64,000 bases of DNA from CAVQCX01 sp963775335 (GTDB lineage: Bacteria > Pseudomonadota > Gammaproteobacteria > Chromatiales > Chromatiaceae), in assembly GCA_963775335.1 (NCBI GenBank), contig CAVZIJ010000006.1, forward strand, positions 1-64,000. The letters run 5' to 3'. The notes below the pieces were generated by a model, which was not told the DNA's origin, searched no databases, and saw nothing but the letters and a program-made list of their open reading frames with translations. Every line of letters begins with the position of its first letter. Position 1 is the stretch's first letter. Positions 8,126 to 17,765 of this stretch are shown here, one piece after another. Made by a program: the position numbers and the translations under genes.

Positions 8126-9067
8126 ATGCCCGATAACGCACTGATCGTCGTTTTTGGTGGTGTCTTCGCCGTCCTCACCGTCGCCAGCCTGCTCGCCGCC
8201 GCGCTGAAGTATCGCCTCGCCGCCGGCACGCCCCACGCCGTCGTCGACAACCTGAGCTCCCGCATCAAGGCGTGGTGGTGGATGATCCTGCTTCTGGCGC
8301 TGGCATTCTGGATCGGCAAGGCGGGTGTCATCGGCCTGTTCGCCCTGATCTCGTTTCAAAGCCTGCGCGAGCTCATCTCCCTGACCTATACGCGCCGCGG
8401 TGATCACCGCACCCTGCTGTGGAGCTTTTTCTTTTTCCTGCCCCTGCAATACTGGCTAATCGCCATCGACTGGTACGGGCTGTTCTCCATCCTGATTCCG
8501 GTCTACGCCTTTCTGCTGCTGCCGATCTTTTCTTCGCTCGGCCGCGACACCACGCGGTTTCTGGAGCGTGCGGCCAAAGTCCAGTGGGGACTGATGGTCT
8601 GTGTCTATTGCCTGTCCTACGTGCCGGCGCTGCTGACTCTGGATATTCCGGACTACGCCGGGAGCGATACGCTGCTGATCGTGTTTCTGATTCTCACGGT
8701 GGAATCCAGCGATGTGCTCCAGTATGTCTGGGGCAAGCTCTTCGGCAAGCACAGGTTGGCACCGGGCGTGTCGCCGTCGAAGACCGTCGAGGGATTGATC
8801 GGAGGGGTGCTCTGCGCGACCGCATTGGGTACTGCGCTCTGGTGGATAACGCCCTTCACGGTCTGGCAGGCAGCCTTGATCGCGCTGACCATCAATGTCA
8901 TGGGATTTTTCGGCGGACTGGTGCTCTCGGCCGTCAAGCGCGACCGAGGCGTCAAGGACTGGGGGCAGATGATCGAAGGCCACGGCGGCATGCTCGACCG
9001 CGTCGATTCCATCAGCTTCGCCGCGCCGATCTTCTTCCATATCGTGCGCTACTGGTGGGTGCCCTAG
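8126..9067 (+). CDS. ynbB: CDP-diacylglycerol synthase family protein, YnbB-like
   Basis: 313 residues from ATG 8126 (MPDNALIVVF). A GTG at 8114 right after the previous stop is possible, but the ATG aligns with the E. coli YnbB start. It has many membrane segments. The CdsA signature lies near the C terminus at about 268-294 (SAVKRDRGVKDWGQ, EGHGGMLDRVDS). It would make CDP-diacylglycerol from phosphatidic acid and CTP. E. coli YnbB is a CdsA paralogue reported to act in biosynthesis of the glycolipid MPIase. It is the last gene of the operon and supplies the activated lipid used by the ynbA-like enzyme. In E. coli the order is ynbA-B-C-D; here ynbB is displaced to the end. Confidence 0.88.
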   Translation: MPDNALIVVFGGVFAVLTVASLLAAALKYRLAAGTPHAVVDNLSSRIKAWWWMILLLALAFWIGKAGVIGLFALISFQSLRELISLTYTRRGDHRTLLWSFFFFLPLQYWLIAIDWYGLFSILIPVYAFLLLPIFSSLGRDTTRFLERAAKVQWGLMVCVYCLSYVPALLTLDIPDYAGSDTLLIVFLILTVESSDVLQYVWGKLFGKHRLAPGVSPSKTVEGLIGGVLCATALGTALWWITPFTVWQAALIALTINVMGFFGGLVLSAVKRDRGVKDWGQMIEGHGGMLDRVDSISFAAPIFFHIVRYWWVP

Positions 9068-9161
9068 GCCGAGGTTCCATCGCGAATCTCTCTTCGCTCT
9101 CGCTTGAGCAGGCGCATGCGATTCGCGGTGCGCTCAAGGGCGAATCCCTGTTCCCCCCCGC

Positions 9162-9307
9162 CTGGAGCTAAACGAGAGCGCCTTCCGCGGGGGGCTCAAC
9201 GAAGATGCCAGGCTACCGAGAAGCTGGCCGAGGGCATCCGCAGCTTCGCGGCCGATACGCGCAAGCTCGAGGATTTCGCCTGCCAGGCCTGCAGGCACGC
9301 CCACTGA
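9162..9307 (+). pseudogene. tal: transaldolase C-terminal remnant
   Basis: One frame reads LELNESAFRGGLNEDA. After a single missing base it continues in the next frame as ATEKLAEGIRSFAADTRKLE and ends at TGA 9305-9307. Together these match the conserved end of bacterial transaldolases (FRxxLNEDAMATEKLAEGIR). Nothing upstream belongs to transaldolase, so only about the last 45 codons survive. A hairpin with GATTCGC/GCGAATC arms at 9120-9146 lies just before it and may end the ynb-type transcript, although it has no T tract. Confidence 0.65.
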
Positions 9308-9326
9308 GACCAAGCCGGCCCGCCGA

Positions 9327-11165
9327 TCAGGGCCCCTCGGGGTAGAGCTCCGGCAAAGCGCGGGGCTCGGGCCGGGGCGCCTGAGCCCGGCCGTCCAGGG
9401 AGGGGGCGAGGCCGGCCCAGGCCGCCCGGCCGTCCCAGTGGGAAGGCTGGGCGCCGTAGAGCCGGCGGTCGAGCTCGCCGAGGAGCCGAGCGGCCGGCTC
9501 CCCCAGGCGCTCCGCCAGATCGTCGAGGCGTCGCGGCGCCGCTTCGGGCCAGCGCGCCGCGGCCCACGCCAGCAGCGCCTCCCGAGCCGCCCTGGGGTCG
9601 TTCCGATTGCAGGCATCCTGCACACGGGCCCGCAATGTGCCCAGGCCCGGGGAAGCGGGTCCGCGCCCGCCCGCTCCTGCGCCCTTGCCGGTGGCCGAGC
9701 CGCGGGTGCGCCGCCCGCCGAGCCATAGCAGGAAGGTGCCCAGCCACCCCAGGGCCAGGACCGCCGCGATCCAGGGCCAATAGCCGCCCGTGGCGCTCGC
9801 CCCCGCGGCTACCGCTCCCGACGGGCGCGGCCCGGGCACAGGCGGCGCCCTCCGATCGGGCGAGGCCTGGCGAGGCGGGGCCGGGGCCTCGACCGGCGTC
9901 GGGGCCGGCGGGGTGGCGCCTGCAGGGGCTGGCAGTACTTCGAGGGTACGGGCGGGAAGCACCGCGACCTCCTGCCGCCCGGTGCGGGTATCCCACCAAG
10001 GCAGGCGAACCTCGGGTAGGCTGACCCGACCCGCCTTGGAGGGCACCAGGGCCTGCTTGAGCACCTTCATGGCCACCAGGTCGTCGCCTTCGGGGCGGGT
10101 CTTTGTCTGGGCCTTGTCGGGGTACACCTTGACTCCATCGGGCACGGAGGGCTGCAGGTCAGGGATCTGTGCCGCCGTGACCCCCTGGGCCGTAATCGCG
10201 ATGGTACGCGTCAGCGGCTCGCCCACCCGCCCCTTCGGCGGATCCGGCGACCATGTCTCGGAGAGCTGCACCGACTCCGCGGGCAGCCAGGGCGTCGCGG
10301 TTCCCGGGGGCTGGGGCTTCACGTCCAGCGTCAGACTCGGACCCCGCACATGGATCGGGCGGGTCTGGTCGAACAGGCTGTCCATGTCGCCGAAGGGGTC
10401 GCGTCCGAATATTCGTTCGAAATCCCCGAACGGGTCCCGCCCGAATGGGCCCCTGCCCCTACCCTGCCCGCTCGGGCGCTCCTCGGGGACGCTCGCCGAG
10501 AGCACGGGGGCGTCGATCTGCAGGGTACCGCTGTGCTGGGGGAACAGGGCGTAACGGCGCTCGAGCACGTTGTAGCGCCGACCCCCGCGCATGGTGCTGT
10601 AGCTGCGATCGTCCCCGAGGCGTTTGAGGATCGCGTCCCCGGCCTTGGGGTCGGTGAGCCCGGCCTCGCGCAGAGGCACGCGATACAGGACCCGGACCGT
10701 ATAGACGGTCTGGCCCTGGACGTAGGGGGCCTTGGGGGCCACCTCTGTCTCGACAAAGACCGGGCGCTGCGGGGCCAACCGGCCCGCCTGGGCGGTGGAC
10801 AACACCTCGACCGGCAGGGGCTCGCTCGACAGACCGGCCAGCTTGATCGCCGGGACAACCAGCCGGCCGCCGTGTTTGGGCGAGAGGATCAGCTGCCACT
10901 CGCGGGAGCTGCTGGAGCGGCCGTTAACGATCGTCATACGGCTGCTCTGACTCTGATCGACGATATCGAAGTCCTTCGCGAGCGGCCCGAGATCCGGGCT
11001 GCCCTGGACGTCCCCCGGCGCCGAGAGACTCAGGGTGACGGTATCGCCCTCGGCGACACGGTTGCGGTCCAGCATCGCCTCGAGTCCCGCCGCGAGCGTC
11101 TGCCCCGCCAGCGCAACACCGAGCAACAGGCCACCGAGATAGCGAAACAGCATGTGCGCTCCCAT
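9327..11165 (-). CDS. batD: BatD-like protein (oxygen tolerance family)
   Basis: 612 residues, last gene of the MoxR/Bat operon. ATG 11165 is chosen because GAGG lies about 8 bp upstream; ATG 11153 is an alternative, and an upstream start would overlap batB. A signal peptide (LFRYLGGLLLGVALAGQTLA) leads into periplasmic beta-sandwich repeats typical of BatD (AEGDTVTLSLSAPG, DDRSYSTMRGGRRYNVLERR). A transmembrane helix lies near residue 465 (WPWIAAVLALGWLGTFLLW), followed by a cytoplasmic tail. Members of this family work with VWA proteins BatA/BatB and a MoxR ATPase at the inner membrane. The exact role is not established. Confidence 0.85.
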   Translation of the reverse strand: MGAHMLFRYLGGLLLGVALAGQTLAAGLEAMLDRNRVAEGDTVTLSLSAPGDVQGSPDLGPLAKDFDIVDQSQSSRMTIVNGRSSSSREWQLILSPKHGGRLVVPAIKLAGLSSEPLPVEVLSTAQAGRLAPQRPVFVETEVAPKAPYVQGQTVYTVRVLYRVPLREAGLTDPKAGDAILKRLGDDRSYSTMRGGRRYNVLERRYALFPQHSGTLQIDAPVLSASVPEERPSGQGRGRGPFGRDPFGDFERIFGRDPFGDMDSLFDQTRPIHVRGPSLTLDVKPQPPGTATPWLPAESVQLSETWSPDPPKGRVGEPLTRTIAITAQGVTAAQIPDLQPSVPDGVKVYPDKAQTKTRPEGDDLVAMKVLKQALVPSKAGRVSLPEVRLPWWDTRTGRQEVAVLPARTLEVLPAPAGATPPAPTPVEAPAPPRQASPDRRAPPVPGPRPSGAVAAGASATGGYWPWIAAVLALGWLGTFLLWLGGRRTRGSATGKGAGAGGRGPASPGLGTLRARVQDACNRNDPRAAREALLAWAAARWPEAAPRRLDDLAERLGEPAARLLGELDRRLYGAQPSHWDGRAAWAGLAPSLDGRAQAPRPEPRALPELYPEGP

Positions 11166-11257
11166 CGTCTTGCCTCGGCTGCGGGGGTCCGCGCGACGAC
11201 CCGCAGCGCGCTCGTTCATCGGTGCTTCGGCCGCGCAGGCCGCAGGCGTCCCGCGCG

Positions 11258-13414
11258 TCACGGCAGCTGACCGCTTCGGCGCAGGTGCTGCAGCAAGAAG
11301 CGCTGGCGCAACAGACCCGCCGGATCGTCGGGAACCTCCCGCAGCATCTCCTCCGCAGCCTGGTGCTGCTCGCGGTCGGCCACCGACTCCGGCCCGGATA
11401 CCGGAGCCTGGCGCGTCGGGGGCTGCCTGCCGCCGAGAAGGTCGGAAAGACCGGGCTCGGCAGCCGTCCCGGATTGCCCCGATAGGCTGCCGCGGCCCGA
11501 AGTGGCGCCCGACGATGCGGTTCTTTCCTTGCGGGCCGGTTCCGGGGGCTCGCCCCTGGCGCTCGACGCCCCCGATTCGGGGGCATTCGCGGGCTGGGCT
11601 CCAGACTGCTGCGGGCCCTGGCGATCCGCTTCGCTTTTCTTATCGAGTCCGGCCTGCTTGTTGGTCGCCTGCGGCGTACCGGGACTGCCGGCGGGCTTCC
11701 GGCTGCCTGCTTGGTCCTGGCCCTGTTGCCCGGGTCTCTGGGCCTGGCCCGCCTGTCGCTGACCCTGCTGACCCTGCTGACCTTGCTGACCCTGCTGACC
11801 TTGCTGACCTTGCTGACCTTGCTGACCCTGCTGACCCTGCTGACCCTGCTGACCCTGCTGACCTTGCTGACCTTGCTGACCTTGCTGACCTTGCTGGCCT
11901 TGCTGGCCTTGCTGACGCTGCTGGGCCCGGTTTCCCCCGGATTGACGCGCCTGCTCGGACGCTTTCGAGGCCCCAGACTGGCCCTGCGTGCCGCTCCCGC
12001 CGGAGCGACCCTGGCGCGGCTGCTGCTGTCTCCGGGCCTTCTGCTGGTCCAGCAGCTTGCGCACCAGATCGCGGTTGAACCGGGCATCCTGGTCGCCGGG
12101 ATGCCGGGCGAGCGCACGCTCGTAGGCCGCCTCGGCCTCCTGCAGCCTGCCCAGGTGAGCCAGGGTATTGCCGCGATCGTAGTCCTGCGATGCGGCCCCC
12201 GCCTGGGCATCCAGGGTGGATAGGGCCTTGGCGTAGTCTCCCGCCTGATAGTGCGCGGCCGCTCGCCAGTCGGGGCGCTCGAAGCGGGTAGATGCCTCCT
12301 TCGGCTCGCCCGCGGCGAGCATCCGCGCCGCCTGCTGGTCCGGGCGCAGCCAGAGATCCCGCCATCCGAAGGCATCGGCGGGGCGTGGCGGACTGATGAG
12401 CAGGAGCAGCAGCAGCGGACTCAGCCAGCCTCGGCGAAAGCCCAACGCGGCGATCGGAAGCAAGGCGAGCAGGAGCCAGGGGCCTTCTTCGCGCCATTGG
12501 TCGGCCCGGGTCTGCTGGCGCTCGACCCGCTGCACGGCGCCGGGCGACGGCGTGGGAATCAGAGCGTCCACGTCCCGGTCGTCCGGGGTGGAAGTCACGT
12601 AAATGCCACCACCGGCCTGGGCCAGCGCCGCCAAGGCGTCGGGGTCCAGCCGGGGCATCAGGATGGCGCCGCTCGCATCCTTGAGGAAACCGCCGTCGCC
12701 CTGGTTTACCGGAGCGCCCTTCAGGGTGCCCACGCCGAGCACGGACACCCAGTCTCCCTGGGCGCGCAGCTTGCGCGCCGCTTCCTGGGCCGCCGCCGGA
12801 TGATCGAGGCCGTCAGTGACCAAGATCACCTCCCCTCCGTGACTGCCGGCCTGTCGCAGCAGCTTCCCGGCCTCCTCGAGAGCCAGATCCGCACGCCGGT
12901 CGCCGGCCACCGGGAGCAGGTCCGTCGAAAGGCTCGGGACCTGGGCGGCGATGGTGGCCGTATCGTCCGTCAGGGGCGAGACCAGAAACGGCTCGCTGCC
13001 GTACGCCAGAAGGGCGGTCTGACCTTCGGTGGCGCGTCCGAGCAGATCCTGGACCTTGAAGCGCGCGCGGGCCAGACGCGAGGGGACCAGATCCGCCGCG
13101 TTCATGGTCGGCGACAGATCGAGGACGATCACCCGACTCGCCTGGATGCGATAGACGGGCTGGGGCAGACGCTGCCAGACCGGACCGGCCAGCGCGATCA
13201 CCGCCAGCAGCCAGCCCAGGGCCAGCAGCCCGACGGGCAAGCGCCGCACCCGGCCACCCTCCCCGACCAGCAGATGGGGCAGCAGGTGGGCGTCCACCAG
13301 CCCGCGCCAGGCGTCTCCCGAAGCGTCTCGGCGCAGGAGTCGCCAGAGCAGCGCGACGAGGGGAAGCAGCGCCAGCAGCCACAGGGGGCGAACGAAGTGG
13401 AAATCAGGCGGCAT
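11258..13414 (-). CDS. BatB/BatC fusion: VWA domain plus TPR and Gln/Gly repeat tail
   Basis: 718 residues. Two N-terminal membrane segments precede a von Willebrand A domain with MIDAS residues D99-L-S101-P-T103 and a later TDG loop (ILVTDGLDH). A further membrane stretch (PWLLLALLPIAALGF) leads to a periplasmic TPR region at about 390-465 (AAHYQAGDYAKALSTLDAQA). Then comes a long low-complexity tail. Residues about 499-552 are near-perfect GQQ repeats encoded by a 9-bp tandem array, followed by a Gly/Ser/Pro/Gln-rich end. It overlaps batA by 11 bp and its stop lies about 93 bp before the batD start. The VWA and TPR parts correspond to BatB and BatC of other operons. Confidence 0.86.
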   Translation of the reverse strand: MPPDFHFVRPLWLLALLPLVALLWRLLRRDASGDAWRGLVDAHLLPHLLVGEGGRVRRLPVGLLALGWLLAVIALAGPVWQRLPQPVYRIQASRVIVLDLSPTMNAADLVPSRLARARFKVQDLLGRATEGQTALLAYGSEPFLVSPLTDDTATIAAQVPSLSTDLLPVAGDRRADLALEEAGKLLRQAGSHGGEVILVTDGLDHPAAAQEAARKLRAQGDWVSVLGVGTLKGAPVNQGDGGFLKDASGAILMPRLDPDALAALAQAGGGIYVTSTPDDRDVDALIPTPSPGAVQRVERQQTRADQWREEGPWLLLALLPIAALGFRRGWLSPLLLLLLISPPRPADAFGWRDLWLRPDQQAARMLAAGEPKEASTRFERPDWRAAAHYQAGDYAKALSTLDAQAGAASQDYDRGNTLAHLGRLQEAEAAYERALARHPGDQDARFNRDLVRKLLDQQKARRQQQPRQGRSGGSGTQGQSGASKASEQARQSGGNRAQQRQQGQQGQQGQQGQQGQQGQQGQQGQQGQQGQQGQQGQQGQQGQQGQQGQQGQRQAGQAQRPGQQGQDQAGSRKPAGSPGTPQATNKQAGLDKKSEADRQGPQQSGAQPANAPESGASSARGEPPEPARKERTASSGATSGRGSLSGQSGTAAEPGLSDLLGGRQPPTRQAPVSGPESVADREQHQAAEEMLREVPDDPAGLLRQRFLLQHLRRSGQLP
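11759..11920 (-). repeat. 9-bp tandem repeat, 18 units, inside the BatB/C-like gene
   Basis: Eighteen consecutive 9-bp units of CTGACCYTG on the plus strand, with a few G substitutions near the right end. Read on the coding (minus) strand they give Gln-Gly-Gln repeats. Because the unit is a multiple of 3, copy-number change by slippage lengthens or shortens the protein without breaking its frame. The plus-strand Leu-rich frame across it is a shadow. Confidence 0.92.
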
Positions 13415-14417
13415 CCCGGCGCGCCTCCCTGGGCAAAGACCTGCGCGCCCGGACCTGCACGGGACCGACGGCGAGCCAGACGCTGAGCAGCAGTGCCGCG
13501 CCCGCCGGCCATTCGTACAGGGCTCGCAGCGGACGGAAGGTGCGGGTGTCGAGCACGGTGGGCTCCAGACGGTCGAGCTCCTGGTAGACGGTCCGCAGCT
13601 GCGCGGTATCCGTCGCCTGGAAGTAACGGCCGCCGGTCGCGGACGCGATCCCCCGCAGGGTCGCCGGGTCCAGATCGCTCGCCTGGCGCAGCAGGGTGCC
13701 GAACGGCGTGCGCACCCCGACCGGACCTCCGCCGATGCCGATCGTGTAGATACGAACCTTGTTCTGGGCGGCGAGGTGGGCGGCTTCCAAAGGCGCCAGC
13801 GCTCCGGCGGTGTTGGCGCCGTCGGTCAAGAGGATGAGAGCCCGGTTGTCCTCGGGCTGCTCGCGCAGCCGTTTGACGGCCAGGCCGATCGCGTCACCAA
13901 TTGCCGTCTCACGCCCGGCGAGCCCGATGACTGCGTCGCCGAGCATCGCCTTCACCGTGGCGCGATCATAGGTCAGCGGCGTCTGCAGATAGGCGCGGCT
14001 GCCGAACAGGATGAGCCCGATGCGGTCTCCCTGGCGGCGGTCGATGAAACGTCCCGCCACCGCCTTGACCACGTCCAGGCGGCTGGCGGGACGACCGCCC
14101 AAGGAATAATCCGCTTCTTCCATGGAGCCCGAGAGGTCCACGGCGAGCATCAGGTCCCGACCGGAGATGGGCAGACTCACGGGCTCCCCGAGCCACTGGG
14201 GGCGGGCTGCCGCCAGCACCAACAATGCCCAGACCAGCCAGGCCCACCGCTGCCGCGGGCGAACGCCCCGGCCCCCGGTCTGCGCCCCCACCAGATCGGC
14301 ATAGAACGGCAGCCGCAGCGCCCTCCCGAGGGTCGGACTGGCGGGAGACAGCAGATAGCGCACCACCAGCGGCAGGGGCAGGGCGGCGAGCACCCAGGGC
14401 CACGCCAGGCTGATCAC
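13404..14417 (-). CDS. batA: BatA-like VWA domain membrane protein
   Basis: 337 residues from GTG 14417, which overlaps the DUF4381 stop as GTGA and gives the family-typical start (V/M)ISLAWPWVL. ATG 14447 would add ten residues. N-terminal membrane segments (WVLAALPLPLVVRYLL, AWLVWALLVLAAARP) precede a VWA domain with MIDAS D94-LSGS at about 94-98 and a TDG loop (LLTDGANTAG). A C-terminal membrane helix (AGAALLLSVWLAVG) follows. It probably forms a membrane complex with the BatB and BatD homologues encoded downstream, activated by MoxR; that is family knowledge plus inference. Confidence 0.88.
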   Translation of the reverse strand: MISLAWPWVLAALPLPLVVRYLLSPASPTLGRALRLPFYADLVGAQTGGRGVRPRQRWAWLVWALLVLAAARPQWLGEPVSLPISGRDLMLAVDLSGSMEEADYSLGGRPASRLDVVKAVAGRFIDRRQGDRIGLILFGSRAYLQTPLTYDRATVKAMLGDAVIGLAGRETAIGDAIGLAVKRLREQPEDNRALILLTDGANTAGALAPLEAAHLAAQNKVRIYTIGIGGGPVGVRTPFGTLLRQASDLDPATLRGIASATGGRYFQATDTAQLRTVYQELDRLEPTVLDTRTFRPLRALYEWPAGAALLLSVWLAVGPVQVRARRSLPREARRDAA

Positions 14418-14908
14418 GCCTGACGCTCCAGGTTGCGGCCGATCCATTGCTCGGCGAGCCCGGCCAACGTATCGACCGGGACCTCCCCGGTGGGCCGAAA
14501 AGGCGCCTCCGCGAGCAGCCGGCCCAGCCCCTCGGTAAAGCGGCCCTCACCACCGTGGGCGTCGAGGAACGACAGCCACTGCGCCCCGGCGAGACCCGCA
14601 ACCTCGCGGCGGGGAAACCGCGTCAGAGCGAAGCGGCGCAGCAGCCGCGACAAGCCGCGCACGAAGCGCGCAGCGTCCCCCTCGCGGACACAGGCGGCGC
14701 GCAAGGCCTGCAGCTCGGCGAGCGCTGCGCGGGCGGCGGCGCGGCGCCTGCGCCGTCGCACCACCCAGGCGGCGACTCCCAGGCAGGCCAGCACGAGCAG
14801 TCCGGCGAGCATCCACCAGCCGGGGGCCGGGGGCCACCAGGAGATCGGCCCGGGCAGGTGGTAGCCGCGCAGACCGGCGAGCGGATCGGTGGGCGCGGGC
14901 AGGCTCAT
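14414..14908 (-). CDS. DUF4381 domain-containing membrane protein
   Basis: 164 residues: a short N-terminal region (YHLPGPISWWPPAPGWWM), one membrane helix (LAGLLVLACLGVAAWVV), a strongly basic stretch, then a helical cytoplasmic domain (FVRGLSRLLRRFALTRFPRR, LAGAQWLSFLD). This is the DUF4381 layout found between the DUF58 and BatA genes in MoxR operons. Its start overlaps the DUF58 stop by 4 bp (ATGA), indicating translational coupling. Function unknown. Confidence 0.88.
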   Translation of the reverse strand: MSLPAPTDPLAGLRGYHLPGPISWWPPAPGWWMLAGLLVLACLGVAAWVVRRRRRRAAARAALAELQALRAACVREGDAARFVRGLSRLLRRFALTRFPRREVAGLAGAQWLSFLDAHGGEGRFTEGLGRLLAEAPFRPTGEVPVDTLAGLAEQWIGRNLERQA

Positions 14909-15855
14909 CGCTTCGCGGCCCCTCGGCCCCGGCGTGGGCGCAGCCCGCGCGCCAGGGCGACGCCCACCGGCTCATCCGTGCGTAGGCTCAGGAGGTGGGC
15001 CCGGTGCAGGCGCGCCAGCTCCTCCAACAAGGCCAGATGCGTGGCGAAGCGACGGTCCCAGGCGCGCCGCCGCGCCGCCGCGCCGGTGTCCACCAGGGCG
15101 CGGCGGGCGCCGTCGGTGACCGGATAGAGGCCGGGCGGCGGGGCCGCAGCCTCCAGCGGATCATATATCAGGGCCAGCACCAGCTCGCATTCATCCTGCA
15201 GCCGAGCGAGCCAGACCGAACGCTCGCGGCTCAAGCCCGCGAAATCGCTGAGCACGAATACCAGGCCGCCCGGGCGAACGAAGTGCAGCAGATGCTCGGC
15301 GGCCGAGCTGATCCCGGGGTGGCCCGCCGCAGCACCCGTCGCCGGGCCGGCGGACAAGGCCTTGAGCAGCGGGAAGGCCCCCCGGGTGCGGGCGGCCGGT
15401 CGGCCGATGAATTCCCGGGTCTCGTCGAACACCAGACCGCCCACCCGATCGCCCTTGTCCACGGCCGCCCAGGCGAGCAGCGCGGCGGCTCGGGCGGCGA
15501 CCACCGACTTGAACGCCGAGCGCGTACCGAAGCGCATCGACGGACCCTGGTCGACGAGCAGCCACAGCGGGCGCTCGCGCTCTTCCCGAAACAGCTTGAC
15601 GTGGGGCCGGCCGGAACGGGCAGTCACCCGCCAGTCCATGTTGCGTACATCATCGCCGGCCTGATAGACCCGCGACTCGTCGAACTCCATGCCCCGCCCG
15701 CGAAACCGCGACAGATGCCCTCCGCTGCGGGTTGCCAGCACCTTGCCCCTGGAGACCAGGTCCAGGCGTCCAGCCTCGGCGCGCAATGCAATGAGCTCGG
15801 CGAGCTGCGCCGAGACGCCGTTGCCGGCCATTGCGCCTATGCTCGAGGCGGACAT
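14905..15855 (-). CDS. DUF58 domain-containing protein
   Basis: 316 residues with the conserved DUF58 block at about 52-82 (GRGMEFDESRVYQAGDDVR, MDWRVTARSG) and a degenerate VWA-like C-terminal half (PLWLLVDQGPSMRFG, FVLSDFAGLS). It is the second gene of the MoxR operon, 17 bp after moxR. The family is a regular partner of MoxR ATPases; the molecular role is undefined. No signal peptide, so cytoplasmic or membrane-peripheral. Confidence 0.9.
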   Translation of the reverse strand: MSASSIGAMAGNGVSAQLAELIALRAEAGRLDLVSRGKVLATRSGGHLSRFRGRGMEFDESRVYQAGDDVRNMDWRVTARSGRPHVKLFREERERPLWLLVDQGPSMRFGTRSAFKSVVAARAAALLAWAAVDKGDRVGGLVFDETREFIGRPAARTRGAFPLLKALSAGPATGAAAGHPGISSAAEHLLHFVRPGGLVFVLSDFAGLSRERSVWLARLQDECELVLALIYDPLEAAAPPPGLYPVTDGARRALVDTGAAARRRAWDRRFATHLALLEELARLHRAHLLSLRTDEPVGVALARGLRPRRGRGAAKR

Positions 15856-15872
15856 CGGTCCTGCTCGCCGGC

Positions 15873-16895
<1,023 letters not shown>

Positions 16896-17254
16896 GGCTC
16901 GTTCTCCAAGTCCGATGGCGAGTGCTCAGCAGGGTCGCGAGAGGCCCGTTCGATGCACTGCCGGGGCTGCTCCGGCCTCGATCCCTGGAGGCTTAGCCTG
17001 CCGAAGAGATCGCGAGGTGCTTCGTGGGCAGAGACCGGAACAAGACCGCTCGGGTTCCCCGGCGAGCCCGAACAGGGCACGCCGTCGCGGGCAGCATGTC
17101 ACCGAATCGCGGCCCCTCAACACCCCGCGGAGCGATCCCACCGCAGTTCACCCGATCGCCGATTTCCTGATATTCCTGACTCTTGACCTCGGTCAATGAC
17201 AAGACCGCCGCGCCAAGCGACAACACCCGACAACCTCGAAGGAGACCGCCCGAG
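16896..17254. other. divergent intergenic region between moxR and the DUF6455 gene
   Basis: 359 bp with no supported gene; the frames here are shadows with no domain. It must hold the promoters for the minus-strand moxR operon and the plus-strand DUF6455 gene. The clearest signal is the FNR-like palindrome at 17183. Confidence 0.6.
17183..17196. promoter_or_regulatory. FNR/CRP-family-like palindrome
   Basis: TTGACCTCGGTCAA has TTGAC/GTCAA arms around 4 bp, matching the geometry of FNR/ANR/DNR sites (consensus TTGAT-N4-ATCAA). It lies 59 bp before the DUF6455 start codon, a position suited to an upstream activator. Oxygen or nitric-oxide control of the DUF6455 gene is inferred, not shown. Confidence 0.5.
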
Positions 17255-17605
17255 ATGACGCTTTACAGCCTGCTGGCCGTCCTTGTACTGGCGATCCTGA
17301 TCGCCGTCCTGGTCGTGGGTCTGCCCTTCGCTCTGCTGCGCAACATGGCCCAGGGAGCGCAATTTCGGCGCGACCTGGACCAGCGGGTGCGGGGGTTGCG
17401 GCTCTCGAAGATGCTCGACTACCTGGGCATAGACCGCGAGCGCTACCTCCACCAGGAGCCGGTCGTCAGCATCCACGGGCATATGCGCCGCTGCGCCGAC
17501 TGCGAGGCGACCGACGCGTGCGACCAGGTCATCGGGACTCCCGGCGCCGAGGAGTCGAGCATCGACTTCTGCCCCAACGCGGACTCCCTGACCAAGACCC
17601 CCTGA
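17255..17605 (+). CDS. DUF6455 family protein with membrane anchor and Cys cluster
   Basis: 116 residues from ATG 17255, chosen over an in-frame upstream ATG because GGAG precedes it and a membrane helix starts at once (TLYSLLAVLVLAILIAVLVV). The soluble part has RLSKMLDYLGIDRERYLHQE followed by a Cys cluster (GHMRRCADCEATDACDQ) and a final FCPNAD. The spacing C-x2-C-x5-C plus a distal Cys suggests metal or iron-sulfur binding, as proposed for the family by sequence only. Monocistronic, behind an FNR-like site. Confidence 0.75.
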   Translation: MTLYSLLAVLVLAILIAVLVVGLPFALLRNMAQGAQFRRDLDQRVRGLRLSKMLDYLGIDRERYLHQEPVVSIHGHMRRCADCEATDACDQVIGTPGAEESSIDFCPNADSLTKTP

Positions 17606-17765
17606 GGCGTCGGACACCCTGTTACAGGCCCAGCATCCCTCGCTTCAGTGCCTCGGTGACGGGATGCTCGCCGAGGCCGGCACCCCCGCGAGCATCCCCG
17701 GCAAGCAGACGAGGACGATCGCCAGGCTGGCGCAAATCCGGCCGAAGACGCCGCCGGCCCTGAGC

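Noticed and set aside
5438..8449. A 1003-codon minus-strand open frame
   Set aside because: Antisense to the ynb-type operon. It is rich in Gln/Gly/Arg, without domains, an artefact of GC-biased codon use.
11711..12223. A long Leu/Thr-rich plus-strand frame (LTLLTLLTL repeats)
   Set aside because: It is the antisense shadow of the 9-bp Gln/Gly repeat in the minus-strand BatB/C-like gene; no ribosome site or domain.
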